23,030 nucleotides of DNA from an uncultured bacterium. Its GTDB lineage: Bacteria > Cyanobacteriota > Vampirovibrionia > Gastranaerophilales > Gastranaerophilaceae. A program made the position numbers and the translations under genes. The stretch lies in contig URYF01000020.1 in the NCBI GenBank assembly GCA_900551965.1, forward strand, positions 1 through 23,030, read 5' to 3'. The notes below the pieces were generated by a model. It did no database searches, was not told the DNA's origin, and saw nothing but the letters and a program-made list of their open reading frames with translations. Below are positions 1-7,222 of the stretch, piece by piece (position 1 is the first letter of the stretch; every line of letters begins with the position of its first letter).

Positions 1-123
1 TATTGTTATTTTCTCAAGAGAATTTGCCTTATATAACTTTTTTGATACATAGTTTTTGCTGTTTTCTTAATTTTTTTACTGTTTTTTCTGTAATTTTTGT
101 TACAATTATGATATATTTTTACT

Positions 124-411
124 ATGATTAAAGAAACTGATAGCGGCATTATAGTATCAATAAAAATTTCTCCTAATGCCAAAAAAAATGAAATAATTAA
201 AGAAGATAACGGTATAAAAATAAAAATTACAGCACAACCGATTGACGGTAAAGCAAATAAAGCTGTTGTTGAGTTTTTGTCTAAAAATTTTAAAATCCCA
301 AAAACTTCAATAAAAATTTTAAAAGGGGAAACCTCCAAAGATAAAACAATTCTTTTTGAAACTTCAGATACTGAAAAGTTAAGTTTACTTTACAAAACTT
401 TTGAAATTTAG
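124..411 (+). CDS. DUF167 / YggU family protein
   Basis: A 95-residue protein of the DUF167 (UPF0235, YggU) family. The family core is visible as VSIKISPNAKKNEI near residues 12-25, followed by IKIKITAQPIDGKANKAVVEFLSK near 31-55 and a C-terminal strand with ILKGETSKDKTI. Length is normal for this one-domain family, whose molecular function is not established. An in-frame stop at 109-111 excludes a longer start. There is no clear Shine-Dalgarno sequence before the ATG, so initiation may be weak or on a nearly leaderless transcript. It precedes the attenuator unit but appears to be transcribed separately. Confident in family, not in role. Confidence 0.88.
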   Translation: MIKETDSGIIVSIKISPNAKKNEIIKEDNGIKIKITAQPIDGKANKAVVEFLSKNFKIPKTSIKILKGETSKDKTILFETSDTEKLSLLYKTFEI

Positions 412-453
412 CAAATTTATTTTTGACAAACTTTATAAATTATACATAAAGTC

Positions 454-482
454 TTTACATATAAATATTTCTTATATATAAT
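454..482 (+). promoter_or_regulatory. Sigma-70 type promoter of the leader peptide/attenuator unit
   Basis: A -35 box TTTACA (454-459) and a perfect -10 box TATAAT (477-482) are separated by exactly 17 bases. Transcription would start near 488-490, only about 12 bases before the leader ATG at 502. Confidence 0.7.
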
Positions 483-501
483 AAGGAAACAAGGAAAATT
501 T

Positions 502-564
502 ATGACTCAAAACTTTTTACAAAAACATCATCATAACCGTCATATCAACCTGAAGGGGTTGTAG
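502..564 (+). CDS. Histidine-rich leader peptide (20 aa), candidate attenuator peptide
   Basis: A 20-codon ORF translating to MTQNFLQKHHHNRHINLKGL and ending in TAG. AAGGAAAA (491-498) lies just upstream of the ATG and is a good ribosome binding site. Four of the 20 residues are histidine, three of them consecutive (CAT CAT CAT at 526-534, CAT at 541-543). The composition recalls HisL leader peptides of proteobacteria, which regulate his operons through ribosome stalling. The ORF lies between a strong promoter and an intrinsic terminator, and its stop codon falls inside a segment able to pair with the terminator's left arm. It was not found by homology search; the call rests on architecture. 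Confidence 0.6.
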   Translation: MTQNFLQKHHHNRHINLKGL

Positions 565-648
565 GATTGGTAATGCGCTTTTGTAAAAAATAAATCAATT
601 CTTATGAACAACTTCTTCAGGATAAAAGAGCGAAAGAAGTTGTTTTTT
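546..648 (+). promoter_or_regulatory. Transcription attenuator with mutually exclusive hairpins
   Basis: Four segments fit a classical 1:2 / 2:3 / 3:4 attenuator. Segment 1 CAACC (546-550) pairs with segment 2 GGTTG (557-561). The extended segment 2 AAGGGGTTGT (553-562) can instead pair over ten positions, with two G-U wobbles, with segment 3 ACAACTTCTT (608-617). Segment 3 otherwise forms the terminator with segment 4 (634-644). A ribosome stalled at the His codons would mask segment 1 and favour antitermination; one that reaches the TAG at 562-564 would mask segment 2 and favour termination. An additional perfect 11-bp pairing exists between 514-524 and 579-589. The pairings are seen in the sequence; the mechanism is inferred. 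Confidence 0.55.
607..648 (+). terminator. Intrinsic terminator after the leader peptide
   Basis: A perfect 11-bp stem AACAACTTCTT (607-617) / AAGAAGTTGTT (634-644) is followed by a T run to 648. It lies between the leader peptide and the 442-residue membrane protein, as expected for an attenuator terminator. Confidence 0.8.
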
Positions 649-677
649 AGTTAAAGAATTGAGGTTAAAAGAATATT

Positions 678-2006
678 ATGGCAATTACAAATATTATATC
701 TGCGATAGGAAATAACAGCAGCATTTACCCGTTACTGGTCAGGGATTGCTGTATTGAAGCTCCTTCAAAAATACTTATATCAAGAAAAGAAAACATGAAA
801 GAATCAAAAACGATGGCTAATGATGCCACTCGTGAAAGATTTTTAGATGAATATGTTACGTCTGCAATTTGGCTTGGCGGAATTCCTGCAGTAGAAAAAG
901 TTGCTGATAAATTTATTTCTAAAAAAGGTTTTAATCCTTCTGTAAATTTAAAATTATTTAAAAGTGAAACCGGAGTTGACAATGTTGTTCAAGGGATTGA
1001 ATATAATATTAAAAAATTCTCACAGATTAAAGAAAAAGATGTTCAAGATGCTGTTGCCGATTTGATAAAGGTCCGAGATAACAAACCGAAGTTTGAAAAA
1101 CTTTTAACTAAAAAATTCTGTGCAGCAACTATTATCCCTACAGCTATTATGGGGTTTGTGCTTCCTCCTATGATTTTTGCATTGACCAGAAAAATTAGAG
1201 AAAACAGAGCAAAAAATCAAGCGCAAAATCAAACTACCGTTCAAAGTTTTACCCCTGTTAAAACCTTTACCTCAACGGTAAATAATCCGTTTAAGGATTT
1301 TAATAACGGAGATAAAATTACCTTTACCGGAAGCGGTTTAACTTCTGCGATTGCTAATTTGAGAACTGTAGATAAAATGGCTATTTCTGATGGGGGATTG
1401 ACTGTCGGCAGAGTTTCTACAGCCAGAAATAAAGAAGAAAGTTATGCTAATGCGTTTAAAATGACCGGTTCTATGATTTTGAATTTTGTAACACCGATTT
1501 ATATTGCAAAAGGTTTAGATAAACTTGCAAATAAATTCTTTAAAGTTAATGTAAATCTTGATCCGCTGATTTTGGATAATAAAGAGTTTATTCAAGCTAT
1601 AAAAGACAATAAAGTAGAGCTGCCAAAGTCAAATTCAGCAAAAGATTTACTTGATTTTCTGGATACTAATCCTAACAGCTTGTTCTCAAAAGCTGCTGAA
1701 AAAATGGAAAAAGTTTCTTATCTGAAATCACGTATCAGGGATCCTAGAAAATTTGTAGATATTGCTAAATTAACAGAGTTTAAAAATGAGTTTGAAGGTT
1801 TTATTGAGGCTGCAAAAAAATCAAATAATATTGAAAAATTTGCTAAAAAAGCTAAATATGTAAAATGTGGAAATATTTTAGCAAATGTTGGTATTTCAAG
1901 CTTCTTATTAGCTGGAGTGTTACCGGTTTTAACTTATAAATTTATTAAACTTACAACCGGTTCATATTCAGACCCTGGTCTGGCTATAAATAAAGGTAAA
2001 TCTTAA
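678..2006 (+). CDS. Hypothetical multi-pass membrane protein (442 aa), unrecognised
   Basis: I do not recognise this protein. It has three hydrophobic segments likely to span the membrane: about residues 148-170 (CAATIIPTAIMGFVLPPMIF), 262-280 (MTGSMILNFVTPIYIAKGL) and 398-420 (GNILANVGISSFLLAGVLPVL). These are separated by lysine-rich soluble stretches and a Q/T/N-rich linker near 180-210. No signal peptide or enzymatic motif is visible. Its start lies 29 bases after the terminator of the histidine-type attenuator, with GAGG at 660-663, so its expression is probably conditional on antitermination. Families like this seem common in gut Vampirovibrionia (recollection only). A role in amino-acid uptake is suggested only by the attenuator, not by its sequence. 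Confidence 0.75.
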   Translation: MAITNIISAIGNNSSIYPLLVRDCCIEAPSKILISRKENMKESKTMANDATRERFLDEYVTSAIWLGGIPAVEKVADKFISKKGFNPSVNLKLFKSETGVDNVVQGIEYNIKKFSQIKEKDVQDAVADLIKVRDNKPKFEKLLTKKFCAATIIPTAIMGFVLPPMIFALTRKIRENRAKNQAQNQTTVQSFTPVKTFTSTVNNPFKDFNNGDKITFTGSGLTSAIANLRTVDKMAISDGGLTVGRVSTARNKEESYANAFKMTGSMILNFVTPIYIAKGLDKLANKFFKVNVNLDPLILDNKEFIQAIKDNKVELPKSNSAKDLLDFLDTNPNSLFSKAAEKMEKVSYLKSRIRDPRKFVDIAKLTEFKNEFEGFIEAAKKSNNIEKFAKKAKYVKCGNILANVGISSFLLAGVLPVLTYKFIKLTTGSYSDPGLAINKGKS

Positions 2007-2034
2007 AAAATTCACACTATACAAAAATCCATTT

Positions 2035-2048
2035 ATATGATATCATAT
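2035..2048. repeat. 14-bp perfect palindrome upstream of rny
   Basis: ATATGATATCATAT is an exact inverted repeat in the 184-base gap between the membrane protein and rny. A smaller hairpin, GGATA-tatg-TATCC, lies further down near 2129-2142. The palindrome could be an operator, or it may simply reflect the AT-rich background. No convincing -35/-10 pair was found in this gap. Confidence 0.4.
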
Positions 2049-2190
2049 TGGCAGATGTAGTAGGAAATATTTTTTGAATATATATGCAATAATTTTATCT
2101 AAAATCATATAGAATAAAAGTTCGGGTAGGATATATGTATCCGATATTGCGTGTATTATAAAAAAATAGAAAAGGATAAGGTATTACTTT

Positions 2191-3717
2191 ATGGCAACAA
2201 CCTTGTTATTAGTTATTGCGGCTATTGCGGTAATAGTCTTAGTTGCAATGCTGATTATTCAAAAAAACAAAATCAAAAGTGCAATTGAATCTGTTGAAAA
2301 AGACAAAAAAGCGCTTGAAGAAAAAGAAAAAATTCTCTACAAAGAAGCAAAAATTAAAGCAGTAGAAGAGTTGCAAGATGACAGAGAGCAATTAAACGAA
2401 GAGGAAAGAGAACGCAGGCAGGAGCTTGCAAGACAGGAACAAAAGTTAGCAAAAAGAGAGGATATGCTTGAAGATAAAATTCAAGAATATACCGAAAAAG
2501 AGATTCAAAACCAGAGAAAAATGGATCAGCTTTTAGAAAAAGAAGATTATCTGGCTGAACTTGTTCAGAAGCAAACAGAAGAACTTGAAAGAATTTCAGG
2601 TATGTCTTGCGAGGATGCTAAAAGAACTTTATTAGAACAATTAAAAAACGATTTGGCTCAGGAACAGATGCAGCTAGTTAGAGAAAATGAAGCCAAAATA
2701 AAAGAAATATCACTTGAAAAATCAAAAGAAATTTTATCAACAACAATGCAGCGCTGCATGATTGAGCAGGTTGTAGAAACGACTGTTTCTGTTGTAGGTC
2801 TGCCTAATGATGAAATGAAAGGACGTATAATCGGGCGCGAAGGTCGTAACATTCGCGCACTTGAAACTTTAACAGGGGTTGATTTGATTATTGACGATAC
2901 TCCGGAGGCTGTTGTTTTATCAAGTTTTGATCCTGTAAGACGTGAAATTGCAAAATTAGCGCTTGAAAAACTTATTGTAGATGGCCGTATTCACCCTGTC
3001 AGGATTGAAGAAATGGTTGAAAAAGCCAGAGAAGAAATTGATAAAAAAATCTGGTCAGAAGGTGAAAATGCCGCTCTTGAAATGGGTGTTATGGGTTTGA
3101 ATAAAGAGTTAACAAAAACATTAGGACGCCTGTACTATAGAACAAGTTACGGGCAAAATGTTTTAAAACACTCTTTAGAAGTCGGGCATATTGCAGGAAT
3201 GCTCGCTGCAGAATTAGGTGCCAATGAAAAAATAGCAAAACGTGCAGGGTTATTGCACGATATAGGTAAAGCTGTAGACCAAACTCAAGAAGGTACACAT
3301 ATTCAGCTTGGGGTTGAAATAGCTTCCCGCTACGGAGAAAAACCTGAAGTTATTCATGCTATAGAAGCTCACCATGATGATGTTGTAGCTAATACAATTG
3401 AAGCTGTTTTGGTTAAAGTTGCTGATGCTATTTCAGCTGGCAGACCGGGAGCAAGACGTGATACTTTAGAAATTTACATTAAACGTTTACAAAAAATCGA
3501 AGAGATTGTAAACAGCTATGAAGGTATTAAACAGTCGTTTGCGGTTCAAGCTGGACGTGAGGTTAGGATTATTGTTCAGGCTGAAATGTTTGATGATTTA
3601 GCTTCAGGCAAGCTTGCAAGAGATGTTGCGAAGCGTATCGAAAATGAACTTGACTATCCGGGACAAATCAGAGTTACGGTAGTTAGAGAGTTTAGAACTA
3701 CTGAAATAGCAAAATAA
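2191..3717 (+). CDS. rny: Ribonuclease Y (membrane-anchored endoribonuclease)
   Basis: This is a 508-residue RNase Y, the endonuclease that starts mRNA decay at the membrane in many bacteria lacking RNase E. Order of parts: an N-terminal membrane anchor (residues about 3-23), a long charged coiled coil (about 27-175), a KH RNA-binding domain with the GRIIGREGRNIRALE motif at 211-225, and a metal-dependent HD domain with HSLEVGHIAG at 327-336 and the catalytic LLHDIGK at 354-360 (H356, D357). Length matches the family (about 510-520). AAGGATAAGG lies upstream of the ATG. It is followed by ymdB, the same neighbour as in Bacillus subtilis (ymdA-ymdB), which supports both calls. Confidence 0.97.
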   Translation: MATTLLLVIAAIAVIVLVAMLIIQKNKIKSAIESVEKDKKALEEKEKILYKEAKIKAVEELQDDREQLNEEERERRQELARQEQKLAKREDMLEDKIQEYTEKEIQNQRKMDQLLEKEDYLAELVQKQTEELERISGMSCEDAKRTLLEQLKNDLAQEQMQLVRENEAKIKEISLEKSKEILSTTMQRCMIEQVVETTVSVVGLPNDEMKGRIIGREGRNIRALETLTGVDLIIDDTPEAVVLSSFDPVRREIAKLALEKLIVDGRIHPVRIEEMVEKAREEIDKKIWSEGENAALEMGVMGLNKELTKTLGRLYYRTSYGQNVLKHSLEVGHIAGMLAAELGANEKIAKRAGLLHDIGKAVDQTQEGTHIQLGVEIASRYGEKPEVIHAIEAHHDDVVANTIEAVLVKVADAISAGRPGARRDTLEIYIKRLQKIEEIVNSYEGIKQSFAVQAGREVRIIVQAEMFDDLASGKLARDVAKRIENELDYPGQIRVTVVREFRTTEIAK

Positions 3718-3722
3718 GATAA

Positions 3723-3763
3723 TATTAAGGCAAGAAGTTGATTTTTTCAGCTTCTTGCTTAAT
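3723..3763 (+). other. Stable hairpin between rny and ymdB
   Basis: A long stem pairs TATTAAG(G)CAAGAAGTTG (3723-3740) with CAGCTTCTTGCTTAATA (3748-3763 region), with one bulged G and one wobble, around an ATTTTTT loop. No U run follows, so it is more likely a processing or partial-termination element between the two cistrons than a full terminator. Confidence 0.55.
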
Positions 3764-3795
3764 ATATAAAATAATCGGGAAGAAAGACAAAATTT

Positions 3796-4629
3796 ATGGG
3801 AAAAGACATAATTAAAGTTATATTTTTTGGAGATATTGTAGGAAAACCGGGCAGAAATGCTGTAAGAGATTTTCTTGCTGAAAATGATACCTTTAAAAAA
3901 TATGATTTTATTATAGCTAATGTTGAAAATGCTTCTCACGGTTTTGGTTTAACCGAAAAAAATTATAATGATTTTAAAGATTACGGTATAAACTGTATGA
4001 CATGTGGTAATCATATTTGGGATAAAAGAGATATATATAACTACATCGAAACATCTGACTGTCTGATAAGACCTATAAATTACCCTAAAGGAACAAAAGG
4101 CACAGGCAGCAGAATTTTTGATATGGGAGATTTTAAAGTTGGTGTGATTAATGTAATCGGCAGGGTGTTTATGAATCTTGTAGATTCTCAGTGGGAAATG
4201 GTTGCCGATGAAATTAAAAGAATAAAAGAAATTACTCCTATTGTTATTGTTGATTTTCACGCAGAAGCAACAGCGGAAAAGATTTGTTTTGGCAGATTCT
4301 GCTCAGAATACGGTTTAAGTGCGTTTTTGGGCACCCATACACATGTGCAGACTGCTGATGAAAGTATTATAAACGGAATGGCATACATTTCAGATGCCGG
4401 GTTTTGCGGAGCATCTGACGGGGTTATTGGAATGGAATATTCGACCTCTTTATCAAGATTTTTAACAGGTATTCCTGAACGTTATGAAGTAGCACCGGGC
4501 AAAACTACCCAGATTAATGCTGTAGAAGTTGAGATTGAAACTTCCGGCGGGAAAGCCCTGTCTATAAAAAGAATTTTATGTAGTAATAATAATATAGAAG
4601 AGGAAAAAGGAAGTGAAAAGGAAAACTGA
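3796..4629 (+). CDS. ymdB: YmdB-family metallophosphoesterase (TIGR00282)
   Basis: A 277-residue calcineurin-like phosphodiesterase of the YmdB family, whose B. subtilis member hydrolyses 2',3'-cyclic nucleotides and affects RNase Y-related regulation, motility and biofilm choice. The binuclear metal site is visible: GDIVGKPGR with D13, ANVENASHGFG around E45, CGNHIWD with N72/H73, DFHAEATAEK with H155, and GTHTHVQTAD with H181 and H183. Length is typical (about 265-275). It follows rny, the conserved gene pair in Firmicutes, and its last 17 bases overlap the next gene, indicating translational coupling. Cytoplasmic; no signal peptide. Confidence 0.95.
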   Translation: MGKDIIKVIFFGDIVGKPGRNAVRDFLAENDTFKKYDFIIANVENASHGFGLTEKNYNDFKDYGINCMTCGNHIWDKRDIYNYIETSDCLIRPINYPKGTKGTGSRIFDMGDFKVGVINVIGRVFMNLVDSQWEMVADEIKRIKEITPIVIVDFHAEATAEKICFGRFCSEYGLSAFLGTHTHVQTADESIINGMAYISDAGFCGASDGVIGMEYSTSLSRFLTGIPERYEVAPGKTTQINAVEVEIETSGGKALSIKRILCSNNNIEEEKGSEKEN

Positions 4630-5473
4630 TTTACACATTCACACAAACTTTTCAGACGGAGTGTTCTCGCCTGAAAGGATTGTTGATACCGCTGTAGATG
4701 TCGGGCTTGAAGCTATTGCGATTACGGATCACGATAATATTCTGGCTTATGATATTGCCCAAAAACACATTAAAGAAAATGGGCTTGAGGATAAGATCGA
4801 AATTATTCGCGGTATTGAAGTTAATACTTTGTATAAAAATCATGAAGTCCATATTTTAGGCTATTTTATGAATACTAAAAATAAGGATTTCTTAGAGCTT
4901 ATCAAAAGTCAGCAGCAAGCAAGGATTAAGCAGACTAAAGAAATTATTGCACTGCTTTCTAAAAAAGAAAGTATTAAAATCAAATTTGAAGATATTAAAA
5001 AACTTGTCGCAGAAGGCGGCAGTATTGGGCGTCCTCATATTGCAAAAGCAATAACCAACGCGGGCGGAACAAATAATATTATGGATGCTTATGCAAAATA
5101 TATTCATGATGATTCGCCGGTTTATGTGCAGAGAAAAACCGTGACACCTTTTGACGCGGTTGAAATTATCTATGATGCGGGCGGTATTCCGGTTATAGCG
5201 CACCCTCATGATTTGGATATAGCTGAACCATTGATTAAGGAGCTTATGAATTATGGTTTGCGCGGAATTGAAGCGTATCATAGAAAACATTCCCCAGCTT
5301 GTGTTGAGTATTTCTCGTCAATGGCAGAAGAGCTTGGACTTATTGTTACCGGAGGTTCTGATTTCCATACTCCGAATATTATGAACGGGCAGATTATTCT
5401 TGGTAAGAACTTTATTCCAGAATGGGTTTATGAAAAACTTCTTGAAGAAAAGAAGCGTATTGATATGGCTTAA
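4613..5473 (+). CDS. PHP-domain phosphoesterase (TrpH/RNase AM-like)
   Basis: A 286-residue PHP-domain metal-dependent phosphoesterase like E. coli YciV/TrpH (RNase AM, a 5'-3' exonuclease acting on short RNA and 3',5'-bisphosphonucleotides). Metal ligands are visible: DLHIHTNFSDG (H8, H10, D15), ITDHD (D39, H40), GIEVN (E69), H80 in HEVHILGY, GRPHIA (H142), AHPHD (H197) and GGSDFH (D250, H252). Translation begins at a GTG inside the end of ymdB, preceded by AGAGGAAAAAGGA. An alternative start is unlikely because the first metal motif lies only seven residues in. The location after rny and ymdB suggests a shared role in RNA or nucleotide turnover; the exact substrate is not readable from the sequence. 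Confidence 0.9.
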   Translation: MKRKTDLHIHTNFSDGVFSPERIVDTAVDVGLEAIAITDHDNILAYDIAQKHIKENGLEDKIEIIRGIEVNTLYKNHEVHILGYFMNTKNKDFLELIKSQQQARIKQTKEIIALLSKKESIKIKFEDIKKLVAEGGSIGRPHIAKAITNAGGTNNIMDAYAKYIHDDSPVYVQRKTVTPFDAVEIIYDAGGIPVIAHPHDLDIAEPLIKELMNYGLRGIEAYHRKHSPACVEYFSSMAEELGLIVTGGSDFHTPNIMNGQIILGKNFIPEWVYEKLLEEKKRIDMA

Positions 5474-5487
5474 ATGAGTGAATTTTT

Positions 5488-6126
5488 ATGAGAAAACGTT
5501 TTTGGAAAATTGAATATTCTATTACAATATTTGTAATATTTGCGGTAGTAATGCTATTAATTCCGTCAAAATTTATAGCATCTAAGGAAGCTGCTTATAT
5601 TTCAAAGTGGAATGAAATCTATACAAGAATGGAGTATATCTTTACCGCTATGCATGCTCAGGAAGATTCGGATATTGTAAAAAGTTTTAAACGTGCAAAA
5701 TCTGATGATAAGCGGGAAAAGATAATGATGAATTTAGTCAAACCGTACTTGCGAATATCAGAACAAGATGAATTGAACAAAAAATATACTCCTGATTATA
5801 TGAATGGTCAAAGAGTTATGGTTGGAGATGTATATTATTTTGAGTCTTTTTATTTGACAAATGATAATGAAATTATCGGGATAAAGGACATAAAAGATGA
5901 TGATATTTTTCACCCGGCATTTCTTATGATGTTTGATATGAACGGGCTGAATGGACCTAATGTATGGGGTAAAGATATATTTGGACTCAATATTTTTCTG
6001 GATGGAAAGATAAATCCTGTGGGATCAGGGTGGGAGTTAGAAGATATGAAAAAAGACTGTTCAGAAGTTGGAACAGGGGTTTCTTGTTCATATTATTATC
6101 GAATTGGCGGAGATTTCAATGAGTAG
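5488..6126 (+). CDS. Membrane-anchored pilin-like protein without a prepilin cleavage motif
   Basis: A 212-residue protein with a basic N-terminus (MRKRFWK), one membrane anchor at about residues 10-30, and a helical then globular domain outside. The C-terminal half carries FDMNGLNGPNVWGKDIFGLNIF (about 149-170), then DGKINPVGSG, and a cysteine pair C191/C200 in DCSEVGTGVSCSYYYRIGG. This resembles the globular end of the pseudopilin-like proteins of Vampirovibrionia, where a D-x-N-G motif and a Cys-bounded loop recur. The N-terminus does not have the GFTLxE processing site, so it is probably a signal anchor rather than a cleaved pilin. It lies 14 bases after the PHP gene and overlaps the LOG gene by 8 bases. 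Function unknown; similarity by eye only. Confidence 0.7.
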   Translation: MRKRFWKIEYSITIFVIFAVVMLLIPSKFIASKEAAYISKWNEIYTRMEYIFTAMHAQEDSDIVKSFKRAKSDDKREKIMMNLVKPYLRISEQDELNKKYTPDYMNGQRVMVGDVYYFESFYLTNDNEIIGIKDIKDDDIFHPAFLMMFDMNGLNGPNVWGKDIFGLNIFLDGKINPVGSGWELEDMKKDCSEVGTGVSCSYYYRIGGDFNE

Positions 6127-6709
6127 AAAAAATATTTGTGTATTTGCATCATCTTCAAATTTTTTAGAGGAAGTTTATTACCAAGATGCTAAGGAGTTGG
6201 GTAAATTACTTGGACAGAACGGTTATAATATCGTTTATGGCGGTAGTACTCTTGGAATGATGTGGGCATGCGCATCTGAAGTTAAAAATAATAACGGAAA
6301 AATTTATGGTGTAATGCCGGAAAGGCTTATTGAGATGGGCTGCAGAACTGATAATTGTGATGAGTTTTATCCGGCAGTCGGTATGCGCGAGCGAAAAGCA
6401 AAAATGGATGAGATTTCAGATGGAGTTATTGCTTTAGCAGGCGGCTTTGGCACATTGGAAGAACTTGCAGAGATGATTGTTCAAAAGCAGCTTGGGTATA
6501 ATAAAAAACCAATTGTTATTTTAAATACAAACGGGTTTTATAATAAGTTAATTGAATTTTTCGATGTAATAATTGAAGAAAAATTTGCAAATAAATTGAC
6601 AAAAAATCTTTATTTCATTGCACAGACTCCGGCTCAGGCTTTGGAATATTTGAAAAATTATAAAGAACCCGAGAATGTTTTATCAAAACATGAGATTTAT
6701 TCAAGGTAG
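6119..6709 (+). CDS. LOG-family (TIGR00730) nucleotide phosphoribohydrolase-like protein
   Basis: A 196-residue Rossmann-fold protein of the LOG/YgdH-like family, whose members cleave nucleoside 5'-monophosphates (cytokinin riboside monophosphates in plants) to base and ribose phosphate. Seen: an N-terminal KNICVFASSS strand, YGGSTLGMM (40-48), MRERKAKM (89-96) and AGGFGTLEELAE (107-118). The last is normally PGGxGTxxE; here proline 107 is replaced by alanine, while the catalytic-type Arg/Glu residues remain. I chose the ATG at 6119, preceded by GGCGGAG, rather than an upstream in-frame ATG at 6068 inside the previous gene; this fits the family length. Last gene of the cluster, closed by the terminator at 6872. 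Confidence 0.9.
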   Translation: MSRKNICVFASSSNFLEEVYYQDAKELGKLLGQNGYNIVYGGSTLGMMWACASEVKNNNGKIYGVMPERLIEMGCRTDNCDEFYPAVGMRERKAKMDEISDGVIALAGGFGTLEELAEMIVQKQLGYNKKPIVILNTNGFYNKLIEFFDVIIEEKFANKLTKNLYFIAQTPAQALEYLKNYKEPENVLSKHEIYSR

Positions 6710-6726
6710 CAGAAAAAGGGGAATTG

Positions 6727-6867
6727 TTTCCACCAACATTATTGTCATTTCGTGAAAATCTATGATTTTCGAAGCATTCCATGGGATTGAATAAAATTTT
6801 CCGGACTGCTTCGCTATCGCTTGTTGTGACGTGCATTTTTTCATTTAGTGGAATTTGGTATATAAGT
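6727..6867. repeat. Dispersed palindromic repeat, family A, copy 1
   Basis: This 141-bp block after the LOG gene reappears at 18310-18459. Both share the ends TTTCCACCAACATTAT and CATTTAGTGGAATTTGGTA, an internal AAAATCTATGATTTTCGAAG, and GGACTGCTTCGCT. The core has degraded GTCATTnCG...GTGAC inverted ends. It looks like a small non-autonomous (MITE- or REP-like) element with no coding capacity. Confidence 0.75.
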
Positions 6868-6871
6868 CCCC

Positions 6872-6903
6872 AAAAAGGTCAGACTTGTAAATCTGACCTT
6901 TTT
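6872..6903. terminator. Bidirectional intrinsic terminator
   Basis: A perfect 12-bp stem AAAAAGGTCAGA (6872-6883) / TCTGACCTTTTT (6892-6903) with an 8-base loop. T runs on either strand allow it to end both the LOG-gene transcript (+) and the convergent small genes on the minus strand, whose last stop is at 6923. Confidence 0.85.
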
Positions 6904-6922
6904 GTTTCATGTTTAAAGAAAT

Positions 6923-7222
6923 TTATGAACCTTTTTTTATCAATTCATCAATAGAGTTTTGTAGTTTAGAACTGTCTGAATTTAGTTTTGATTCGTTGGC
7001 TTTAGCTGCTTTCAAATCCGCTTCTTTTTTAAGAGCTTTATTCATCTTATCATTTAGTACAGTTTGGATTTTTTCATCTGCAGATTGAAGATGAGAATCC
7101 AACATACCGCCACGGTATCCATCAGCAACTTTTCTTTCTGGGGAGATATGCTCTATTAAATCTGCAGTACTGGCTTTAAGGCTTTCCGGGAGTGAATATT
7201 TATTTCCCCATGACTTTGTCAT
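6923..7222 (-). CDS. Hypothetical protein (99 aa), possible 3' part of a frameshifted gene
   Basis: Not recognised. It is lysine- and alanine-rich with a predicted amphipathic/coiled region in its second half (DEKIQTVLNDKMNKALKKEADLKAAKANE). The ATG lies inside the end of the upstream minus-strand ORF, a 23-base overlap, with AGGAAATACTG just before it, so it may be a translationally coupled separate gene. Alternatively, the two ORFs are one protein of about 200 residues split by a single-base deletion: the frame switch would join ...TDDKVMG to NKYSLPESLKAS without loss. Both readings remain open. Confidence 0.5.
   Translation of the reverse strand: MTKSWGNKYSLPESLKASTADLIEHISPERKVADGYRGGMLDSHLQSADEKIQTVLNDKMNKALKKEADLKAAKANESKLNSDSSKLQNSIDELIKKGS

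Noticed and set aside
6..338. Minus-strand ORF of 110 codons opposite the YggU gene
   Set aside because: It is the antisense shadow of a recognised family and has no family motif or ribosome binding site.
502..564. T-box or riboswitch in place of a leader peptide
   Set aside because: The leader is too short (about 160 bases), lacks a T-box sequence or recognisable riboswitch core, and is better explained by a translated His-rich peptide.
3089..3298. Minus-strand hydrophobic ORF inside rny
   Set aside because: Shadow of the HD-domain coding region of rny, which is a certain gene.
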